Origin: Candidatus Kaiserbacteria bacterium
GTDB lineage: Bacteria; Patescibacteriota; Minisyncoccia; Phycocordibacterales; Phycocordibacteraceae
Length of the DNA stretch: 15,323 bases
Assembly: GCA_011052355.1 (NCBI GenBank)
Contig: DRJB01000006.1
Location: 1-15,323, forward strand
Direction: 5' to 3'
The notes below the pieces were generated by a model. That model was not told the DNA's origin, did not search any database, and saw only the letters and a list, made by a program, of their open reading frames with translations. Shown piece after piece: positions 1-5,272 of this stretch (its first letter is position 1; each line of letters begins with the position of its first letter). The translations under genes were made by a program, and so were the position numbers.

Positions 1-285
1 GTGGCTACTTCCTTAAATGAGGCATTTGATATTGCTAGAGCGAGTGATGGGGGAGAAGAAGTTTTTATTATTGGTGGAGCTTTTGTGTATGAGCAAACTA
101 TTGATCTTGTAGATCGTCTTTATATAACATTTGTAGATGGTCATTTTGATGGAAATAAGTTTTTCCCTGTCATTGACCCTAAAAAATGGAGAGAAGTATC
201 AAGGCGTAGAAAAGAGTCTGATGAGCAAAATAAATATAATATGGATTTTGTTGTTTTTAACAGGGTTACCGCACAGGGTTTATAA
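1..285 (+). CDS. folA: Dihydrofolate reductase, C-terminal part (5' truncated by window)
   Basis: The frame is open from the first base and the visible 94 residues are the C-terminal half or more of a DHFR, which reduces dihydrofolate to tetrahydrofolate with NADPH in the cytosol. Recognisable family features are the nucleotide-binding segment EVFIIGGAFVYEQ (about residues 20-32 of the visible part), the strand DRLYITFVD, FFPVID and the C-terminal FVVFNRV. DHFRs are usually near 160 residues, so roughly 65 are missing upstream; the GTG at base 1 is therefore an internal codon and not a start. The gene ends 33 nt before glyA, which uses tetrahydrofolate, so the pairing makes metabolic sense. 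Base composition is markedly lower in GC than glyA (hand count about 36% against 55%), possibly a sign of separate ancestry. Confidence 0.9.
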   Translation: MATSLNEAFDIARASDGGEEVFIIGGAFVYEQTIDLVDRLYITFVDGHFDGNKFFPVIDPKKWREVSRRRKESDEQNKYNMDFVVFNRVTAQGL

Positions 286-312
286 GCCACAACACTCATA
301 TTCTCTTTTTGC

Positions 313-320
313 TGTACAAT
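313..320 (+). promoter_or_regulatory. Candidate -10 element of glyA
   Basis: TG followed directly by TACAAT (315-320; 5 of 6 matches to TATAAT). The hexamer overlaps the ATG at 319, so a transcript from it would start near 327-328, at the in-frame GTG. No clear -35 is visible. Inferred from position and match only. Confidence 0.45.
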
Positions 321-1596
321 GCAGAGTGTGAAGTATCCATTTCTTACAAAAGAAGATAATGATGTATATAAAGCGCTTGTGGGTGAAGACGCGCGCGAGC
401 GCGACGGTCTGGAGCTTATTCCGTCGGAAAATTACGTGTCGCAAGCGGTGCATGAAGCATTGGCGTCATCTCTCACCAATAAATATGCCGAAGGATACCC
501 CGGCAAGCGCTACTATGGCGGACAGGAGTTTACGGACGCGGTAGAGACGCTCGCCATAACCCGCGCCAAAAAACTTTTTGGCGCGGGTTATGCAAATGTG
601 CAACCGTTGGGCGGAGCCAACGCAAACATTGCGATGTATTTTGCATTGCTTTCGCCCGGAGACACTGTGCTTGGTATGGAGCTTTCGCACGGCGGGCATT
701 TGACGCATGGACACCCCGTGACGTATCTCACCAAGATTTTTAATTTTGTGCGTTACGGCATGAAAGATATTGAAACCGGTGAGATTGACTACGAAGAGAT
801 GCGCCGTGTTGCGCGAGAGGTAAAACCAAAAATAATTCTTGCGGGGTTTTCCGCATATCCGCGTGAATTGGACTATGCAAAGTTTGTTGAGATTGCGCGA
901 GAGGTCGGTGCGATTGCTGTGATGGACATAGCGCACATCGCCGGGCTCATCGCTGGCGGCGCTGTGAAAAATCCTTTTGACTACGGTTTTGATATTATGA
1001 CCACTACCACACACAAAACATTGCGCGGACCGCGTGGAGGTATGATTTTGACACGTGAAAGTGAAGATCTCGCAAAGAAAATAAATAAATCGGTATTCCC
1101 GGGGCTTCAGGGTGGTCCGCACATGCACAATATTGCCGCCAAAGCCGTTGCATTTCATGAGGCACTACAGCCGAGCTTCAAAAACTATGCTTCTCAAATT
1201 ATTAAAAATGCACGAGCAATGGCGGAGGTTTTTGAAAAACAGGGCGCCAGAATGATTACGGGTGGCACAAGCAACCACCTCATTTTACTTGACGCCCACA
1301 CATCGTTTGGCATCTCTGGTGGAGAAGCACAGGCGCTACTTGACCGTGCCGGCATCACACTCAATAAAAACGTTATCGCAAACGACACGCGCAAACCGAT
1401 GGACCCTTCCGGTATTCGTTTTGGTACTCCTGCGCTTACAACTCGCGGGTTTATAGAAGATGATGTGGTGCAAGTTGCCACGCTCATGATTGACGTGCTC
1501 ACTGGGCGTGATGATGGAGCTGTTGCAAGGGCGCGCGAGGGCGTGCACGCCCTCGCGCGCCAACATCCCATCCCGAGTTCTTTTATCCATCGTTAA
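319..1596 (+). CDS. glyA: Serine hydroxymethyltransferase
   Basis: PLP enzyme converting serine and tetrahydrofolate to glycine and 5,10-methylene-tetrahydrofolate; cytosolic, full length at 425 aa (family about 410-430). Visible signatures are LELIPSENYVS (31-41), YAEGYPGKRYYGG (56-68), SHGGHLTHG (123-131), DIAHIAGLIAGG (203-214) and the PLP-lysine motif TTTTHKTLRGPRGG with K233. The usual VQPHSGSQAN cofactor loop reads VQPLGGANAN here, which is unusual. The ATG at 319 is the conventional start, but it lies inside the best -10 hexamer; GTG 328, seven nt after that hexamer, would give a 422-aa protein and may be the real start. No Shine-Dalgarno is seen. Two strong palindromes lie inside the gene (555-592 and 1530-1561). 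The stop codon overlaps the -10 candidate of the next gene. Confidence 0.96.
   Translation: MQSVKYPFLTKEDNDVYKALVGEDARERDGLELIPSENYVSQAVHEALASSLTNKYAEGYPGKRYYGGQEFTDAVETLAITRAKKLFGAGYANVQPLGGANANIAMYFALLSPGDTVLGMELSHGGHLTHGHPVTYLTKIFNFVRYGMKDIETGEIDYEEMRRVAREVKPKIILAGFSAYPRELDYAKFVEIAREVGAIAVMDIAHIAGLIAGGAVKNPFDYGFDIMTTTTHKTLRGPRGGMILTRESEDLAKKINKSVFPGLQGGPHMHNIAAKAVAFHEALQPSFKNYASQIIKNARAMAEVFEKQGARMITGGTSNHLILLDAHTSFGISGGEAQALLDRAGITLNKNVIANDTRKPMDPSGIRFGTPALTTRGFIEDDVVQVATLMIDVLTGRDDGAVARAREGVHALARQHPIPSSFIHR
555..592 (+). repeat. Perfect 18-bp inverted repeat inside glyA
   Basis: The left arm 555-572 and right arm 575-592 are exact reverse complements separated by 2 nt (AC). The arms begin CATAACCCGCGCC and end in five A (left) or begin with five T (right). 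It encodes residues 79-92, including the conserved RAKKLFGA segment of the enzyme, so it is coding sequence and not a disrupting insertion. Confidence 0.95.
1530..1561 (+). repeat. Perfect 32-nt palindrome near the 3' end of glyA
   Basis: Two 16-nt arms with no spacer; the left arm is GGCGCGCGAGGGCGTG. It encodes residues about 404-415 (RAREGVHALARQ) of the C-terminal helix of serine hydroxymethyltransferase. It lies 35 nt before the stop and is not followed by a T tract, so it is not a typical terminator. Confidence 0.95.
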
Positions 1597-1599
1597 AAT
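1594..1599 (+). promoter_or_regulatory. Candidate -10 element (TAAAAT) of the 472-aa gene
   Basis: TAAAAT overlaps the glyA stop codon and ends 6 nt before the ATG at 1606. It is preceded by CGT, as is the ileS candidate (CGT-TAGAAT). Predicted transcription start falls at or next to the start codon. There is no Shine-Dalgarno. Confidence 0.4.
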
Positions 1600-1605
1600 G
1601 CAAAT

Positions 1606-3024
1606 ATGATTTTTGAAAAATTTGGAAAAAAAAGAGAGTCTGCGCCACCACATCAAGCGACTCCCACCGATGATTCTGTGAGTATAAGTCGCCGAAATTT
1701 TTTAAAGAAAACAGGGTTGTTTATTTCCGGTGCCGTGGTTGGTGAACATGAATCGGAAAAATTTCTAAAAAAAATTTTTAAGGTGCCTTCTGCGGAGGTA
1801 TCGCCGAAGGAAGCTGTGAAAATAATGCCACACAAGGAAAAGCATGTTTCCGCGCACTCGCCCGAGGCATTATCAGAACCATCGCCTGAGGTGTCAACCG
1901 AAACCTCAAAAGAGAGCAGTCCCCTTGATGCATATTCTTTTCTTGATGGGCAGATACATCCGGTGGCAATTCCCACGGGTGAACTCGCCGGAAATACTTT
2001 TTCAGATTTGTATGCCATGTATCTTGGTATGCCGAATGGTACCGTTGTACCTGAAACCCTTCATGTTGATTTTAAAGAAAATCTCGCTACATTGTGGCGA
2101 AAGAAATTTAATTTGCCAGCGCGCTCGCATGATGAGCGCGTTGAGCGCGAGCAGTTGCAATTTTTGGAAGAACACCATAATCTCATGAATCTCGCTGAAT
2201 ATGTATATCGTTCATATGACGCGAAGAGCCCTAATACCATGACTCTTGAAGAGTATAGAAACGATGTGGTTGGGGCGGTAGAAAAATCGCGTAAGGTTTT
2301 TGTTGATACTCTTCCACTTGTGCCTACTTCCGCTTCTGAGGACGGCGTATTTTCCAAGGATAAAATATCTCTTATAAGCAAGATGGGGGAGTCACTCACC
2401 GCCGATACGCTTATGTCACTTTCGTTTACCGAGCTTATGCCACTGGACAAAGGGAGCGCCAACGCGCAAGTGTTTGGTTTTTTATTGCGTAATGCGGGTG
2501 TTGATTTTATTGACCGTATTCCATCGGTGTACGACATGCTTGAATCGTTCGGTCCATATCAAATAACGCCGGATGCGCTTTCTCCCAAGAGTGCGGGTAG
2601 CTGGGCGACGCAAGTGTTAAGCGCGTTGCCATTGGGATTTATGCCGTGGAATGTTGATGAGCTGTTGCGTGGAAAAGAAAATATTGCCGCATACACACTT
2701 GCCATGTTAAACATTGCGCAATTTATCGGCACCAGAAACTCCGCACAACTGAAGTGTTTGTCAGAAGTGATGCACACATTACCTTCTACACAACGAGCAA
2801 AGGCGGTTCTTTCTTTTGTGGCGGCGGCACATCACCGTCCTCATGAAGCATACGATGCGTTTGATGCATTCATATGGAGTATGTATGTGGAGAGGGCACA
2901 TTCTTTTCGCGAAGAAGATATTTTGCGACATATCCCAACCAAAGATTTGCGCGAATATACCGGGAAGGCACTGGCAAATTATCGGTTTCTTGCGTCGGGC
3001 GCGTCAGTAAATAATTCTACATAA
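1606..3024 (+). CDS. Unrecognised 472-aa protein with twin-arginine-like N-terminus
   Basis: I do not recognise the family. The N-terminus contains SRRNFLKK (residues 28-35), an exact match to the twin-arginine (Tat) consensus S/T-R-R-x-F-L-K, followed by a short apolar stretch (GLFISGAVVG, 37-46). It therefore may be exported folded across the membrane, although the apolar stretch is short and ends in charged residues. Residues about 60-110 are rich in Glu, Ser, Pro and Lys (a linker-like region). The rest (about 115-465) looks helical and soluble, with no clear catalytic motif and no further membrane segment. It starts 9 nt after glyA and is followed by argS after 31 nt. The ATG at 1606 is chosen because it is the first in frame and follows the -10-like TAAAAT by 6 nt. 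Confidence 0.8.
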   Translation: MIFEKFGKKRESAPPHQATPTDDSVSISRRNFLKKTGLFISGAVVGEHESEKFLKKIFKVPSAEVSPKEAVKIMPHKEKHVSAHSPEALSEPSPEVSTETSKESSPLDAYSFLDGQIHPVAIPTGELAGNTFSDLYAMYLGMPNGTVVPETLHVDFKENLATLWRKKFNLPARSHDERVEREQLQFLEEHHNLMNLAEYVYRSYDAKSPNTMTLEEYRNDVVGAVEKSRKVFVDTLPLVPTSASEDGVFSKDKISLISKMGESLTADTLMSLSFTELMPLDKGSANAQVFGFLLRNAGVDFIDRIPSVYDMLESFGPYQITPDALSPKSAGSWATQVLSALPLGFMPWNVDELLRGKENIAAYTLAMLNIAQFIGTRNSAQLKCLSEVMHTLPSTQRAKAVLSFVAAAHHRPHEAYDAFDAFIWSMYVERAHSFREEDILRHIPTKDLREYTGKALANYRFLASGASVNNST

Positions 3025-3037
3025 AAGGGTGTATGTC

Positions 3038-3046
3038 TGATACACT
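3038..3046 (+). promoter_or_regulatory. Candidate extended -10 (TGA-TACACT) of argS
   Basis: TGn followed by TACACT, ending 9 nt before the argS ATG at 3056. A start site 6-8 nt downstream would leave a leader of 0-4 nt. No Shine-Dalgarno is seen before the ATG. Confidence 0.5.
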
Positions 3047-3055
3047 GCAAACACT

Positions 3056-4762
3056 ATGCATGAATTAGTACGTACGGTGATACATGAGGCACTGGATACT
3101 CTCGGGTTTCCGAGAGGTGAGTTTACTGTTGAGTATACTACGCACGAAAGCCATGGCGATGTGGCGACTAATATCGCAATGAATATTGCAAAAGGGCTTG
3201 AGAAATCACCTCGTGAGGTAGCCCAAACGCTCGCGGACGCAGTCCGCGAGCGTTTGGGCGCGCGAGCGAAGAGCGTAGAGGTGGCAGGCCCCGGTTTTAT
3301 CAACATATCTTTCTCCGCATCTTTTTATGAGAGCGTTCTTGAAGAAGCACTTCGTGCAGGCGATGCGTGGGGAAGCGCTACCATGCTCTCCGGCAAGCGA
3401 ATTATCATTGAGTATGCAAACCCAAACCCTTTCAAAGAAATGCACATTGGGCATTTGATGGGGGCGATTATCGGTGAATCTCTCTCGCGATTTTTTCAAA
3501 ATGCAGGAGCGCAAACAGCACGCGATACATTCGGAGGAGATGTTGGTCCGCATGTGGCGAAAGCGCTTTTTGGGTTACATCACTCCGGCATTTCCACGCC
3601 AACAAGTTCAAAGGAAATCGGTGAAGCATATGTGTACGGTTCGCGCGCATATGAAGACAGCACAGACACACACGATGAGATTGATAAACTCAATGTCGCG
3701 CTCTACCACGTTCTTGAAAAACATTTTGTAAATGAAAATCTTACCCAAGATGAACAAGAGTTATACGAAACATGGCAGGCGGGTAGGGAAGTTTCAATGA
3801 AAGCGTTTGAACATTTGTATGAGATGCTGGACATACATTTTGATTATGTTTTTTATGATAGTGATACGGTAACTCCAGGGCTTGAGGCGGTGAAGCGCGG
3901 ATTATCCGAAAATATATTTGAAAAAAGTGATGGTGCCATAATATATCGCGGAGAAAAAAAAGGACTGCACACGCTTGTGTTTGTCACTTCGCACGGTACT
4001 CCAACATACGAAACAAAAGACCTGGGCCTTGCACTTATAAAAGAGAAAAAATTTCCTTCCGACAAATCAATTATCATTACGGCAAATGAGCAGGTGGGTC
4101 ATTTCAATGTGATGCTTTGTGCACTTTCTGAAATTGAGGGCGCGCTCGCAAAAAAGACCATCCACGTACCACATGGATTTATGCGACTTACCACGGGAAA
4201 GATGTCTTCGCGCAAAGGAACTGTCGTCACTGCCTCGGCGCTTATAGAAAATGTCATCGCTATTGCAAAAGAAAAAAATGAAGATGATGAGGTGGCAACA
4301 AAGGTGGCAATTGGGGCGATTGTGTATATGGTGTTGCGCCAATCACCCGGTGCGGATATTATCTTTGATCCGGAAAAGTCTCTCTCACTTGAAGGTGATT
4401 CCGGTCCATATATACAGTACGCACTGGTGAGGGCGCTGTCAGTATTACGTAGCGCAGGAGAGGGCGGGCGCGACGCTACTTCGTCGCGCCCGCAACACCA
4501 GTCACCACCCCATCCGTATATTCTTATGCGTACGCTCGCGCAGTTTCCGGATGTGGTGGCATACGCACAAGAGCGTATGGCGCCGAACTTTCTCGTTACG
4601 TATCTCACAAAGCTTGCAAGCCAGTGGAATACTTTTTATGCGAGCGAGCGCATTATTGGCGGTGAACAGCAAGAACAAATGTTACGCATGGCAAAACTGT
4701 TTGCACAAACAATGAGTAACGGCATGAAGCTTCTTGGTGTACCTATTTTGGAGAAAATGTAA
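3056..4762 (+). CDS. argS: Arginyl-tRNA synthetase
   Basis: Class I synthetase that charges tRNA-Arg with arginine using ATP; cytosolic, 568 aa (typical 550-600). Domains in order: the N-terminal additional domain (1-85), containing GDVATNIAMNIAK and VEVAGPGFINISF; the catalytic Rossmann fold with the HIGH motif exactly HIGH at 130-133 and the segment FGGDVGPHVAKALFG (159-173); KMSSRKG (382-388), the KMSKS equivalent; and the C-terminal DALR-type anticodon-binding helices (about 450-568). A low-complexity Gly/Ser/Pro/His stretch at 467-487 interrupts the anticodon domain and coincides with a GC-rich hairpin. A second palindrome encodes residues 56-68. The ATG at 3056 follows an extended -10 by 9 nt and has no ribosome binding site. 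A long stem-loop follows 7 nt after the stop. Confidence 0.96.
   Translation: MHELVRTVIHEALDTLGFPRGEFTVEYTTHESHGDVATNIAMNIAKGLEKSPREVAQTLADAVRERLGARAKSVEVAGPGFINISFSASFYESVLEEALRAGDAWGSATMLSGKRIIIEYANPNPFKEMHIGHLMGAIIGESLSRFFQNAGAQTARDTFGGDVGPHVAKALFGLHHSGISTPTSSKEIGEAYVYGSRAYEDSTDTHDEIDKLNVALYHVLEKHFVNENLTQDEQELYETWQAGREVSMKAFEHLYEMLDIHFDYVFYDSDTVTPGLEAVKRGLSENIFEKSDGAIIYRGEKKGLHTLVFVTSHGTPTYETKDLGLALIKEKKFPSDKSIIITANEQVGHFNVMLCALSEIEGALAKKTIHVPHGFMRLTTGKMSSRKGTVVTASALIENVIAIAKEKNEDDEVATKVAIGAIVYMVLRQSPGADIIFDPEKSLSLEGDSGPYIQYALVRALSVLRSAGEGGRDATSSRPQHQSPPHPYILMRTLAQFPDVVAYAQERMAPNFLVTYLTKLASQWNTFYASERIIGGEQQEQMLRMAKLFAQTMSNGMKLLGVPILEKM
3221..3259 (+). repeat. Perfect 18-bp inverted repeat inside argS (5' part)
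   Basis: Arms 3221-3238 (GCCCAAACGCTCGCGGAC) and 3242-3259 are exact reverse complements with a 3-nt spacer (GCA). It encodes AQTLADAVRERLG in the N-terminal tRNA-contacting domain. Confidence 0.95.
4464..4493 (+). repeat. 12-bp inverted repeat inside argS (3' part)
   Basis: Arms GCGGGCGCGACG (4464-4475) and its exact reverse complement (4482-4493), with a 6-nt loop CTACTT. It encodes the centre of a low-complexity stretch (about residues 470-479) that does not look like the usual ArgRS anticodon domain. Confidence 0.9.
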
Positions 4763-4769
4763 GTACTCG

Positions 4770-4816
4770 CCCATGTCCTCCCACACAATTTAAAAAATTG
4801 CGCAGGAGGACATGGG
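4770..4816 (+). other. Long two-tier stem-loop after argS
   Basis: Outer stem of 12 bp (CCCATGTCCTCC at 4770-4781 with 4805-4816), a symmetric 4-nt internal loop, then an inner stem CAATTT/AAATTG (4786-4791 with 4795-4800) closed by AAA. There is no T tract on either side, so an intrinsic terminator is doubtful. It may protect the argS mRNA end or form part of the leader of the next gene. Confidence 0.7.
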
Positions 4817-4847
4817 TGTGGTATGTTTTACCGTGGACACATAGGGG

Positions 4848-4869
4848 CGGTGGCTGTTTCAAGCCACCG
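4848..4869 (+). other. Stem-loop upstream of the 90-aa gene
   Basis: Stem of 8 bp (CGGTGGCT with AGCCACCG) and loop GTTTCA, followed by TTTGACAAT. It could be a weak terminator for argS or a structured leader for the downstream small gene. A smaller GGTA/TACC hairpin (4820-4832) lies between it and the longer stem-loop. Confidence 0.5.
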
Positions 4870-4894
4870 TTTGACAATAGGCGGAAATGTGGAA

Positions 4895-4900
4895 AAGGAA
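4895..4900 (+). promoter_or_regulatory. Shine-Dalgarno site of the 90-aa gene
   Basis: AAGGAA ends 5 nt before ATG 4906. This is one of only two convincing ribosome binding sites in the window and decides the start of the small gene. A weak -10-like GACAAT at 4873-4878 would give a leader of about 20 nt. Confidence 0.55.
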
Positions 4901-4905
4901 ACGCC

Positions 4906-5178
4906 ATGAAAATGAAAAAGAGTAAGGTGACCAACGATTACCACGGCAAAGGATTGAATATTAGAGAAATGTTCGTGTGCGCCGTATGCGCATGTGGCAA
5001 AAAAATCTTATTGCCGGATACGAATAATCTCATTGATTGCTCCGGGGTCATGCCGGAGTATGTGCGTGCGTACATACGCAGGTGTCGCCTGAAGGAAAGA
5101 AGGACGCAGCACCATATTAAGCGACAAAGAAAGGCGCGGCATGGTACGCGTGCGTCGCTTGCATGTCGGCGATGGTAA
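4906..5178 (+). CDS. Small basic protein with CxxCxC motif (hypothetical)
   Basis: 90 residues, not recognised. It has a CxxCxCGKK cluster (C25, C28, C30) with further Cys at 45 and 60 in the pattern CSG...RRC, which could bind a metal ion or cluster. The C-terminal third is rich in Arg, Lys and His (RRTQHHIKRQRKARHG) and could bind nucleic acid. The ATG at 4906 is chosen over upstream in-frame TTG codons because of the AAGGAA ribosome binding site 5 nt before it. It lies between argS and ileS and is followed within 25 nt by a strong terminator, so it looks like a separate transcription unit preceded by structured RNA. It could be spurious, since reading-frame length alone is weak support; the ribosome binding site and Cys spacing argue for it. 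Confidence 0.55.
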   Translation: MKMKKSKVTNDYHGKGLNIREMFVCAVCACGKKILLPDTNNLIDCSGVMPEYVRAYIRRCRLKERRTQHHIKRQRKARHGTRASLACRRW

Positions 5179-5202
5179 ATCTGGCTTTCCTCACACCTCA
5201 CA

Positions 5203-5245
5203 TCCCGGGAACGACGCCACGCGCCGTTCCCGGGATTTTCTTTTT
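5203..5245 (+). terminator. Rho-independent terminator before ileS
   Basis: An 11-bp stem (TCCCGGGAACG at 5203-5213 with 5225-5235), an 11-nt loop and then ATTTTCTTTTT. It ends the transcript of the 90-aa gene and shows that ileS, starting 28 nt later, needs its own promoter. Confidence 0.9.
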
Positions 5246-5259
5246 CCACAAGAAAGCGT

Positions 5260-5265
5260 TAGAAT
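5260..5265 (+). promoter_or_regulatory. Candidate -10 element (TAGAAT) of ileS
   Basis: TAGAAT (5 of 6 matches) ends 7 nt before ATG 5273 and lies just after the terminator. The predicted start site falls on the start codon, so the mRNA would be leaderless. AGGCGG at 5266-5271 is only 1 nt from the ATG, too close for a Shine-Dalgarno. Confidence 0.55.
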
Positions 5266-5272
5266 AGGCGGT

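Noticed and set aside
466..1158. Long open frame on the minus strand opposite glyA (230 codons)
   Set aside because: It mirrors a strongly conserved SHMT gene on the plus strand, has no recognisable protein features and no start signals; it results from codon bias.
2120..2140. CGCGCTC/GAGCGCG inverted repeat in the 472-aa gene
   Set aside because: Only 7 bp with a 7-nt loop inside Arg/Glu codons; expected by chance in this composition.
4770..4816. Long hairpin after argS as an intrinsic terminator
   Set aside because: No run of T follows on either strand; it is listed as a structure of unknown role.
4871..4876. Perfect TTGACA as a -35 box
   Set aside because: No acceptable -10 lies 16-18 nt downstream (AAAAGG there); GACAAT within it may instead be a weak -10.
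5141..5272. N-terminal extension of IleRS from an upstream start at 5141
   Set aside because: The stretch encodes no conserved residues and contains a strong terminator and the end of the 90-aa gene; ATG 5273 follows a -10 element.
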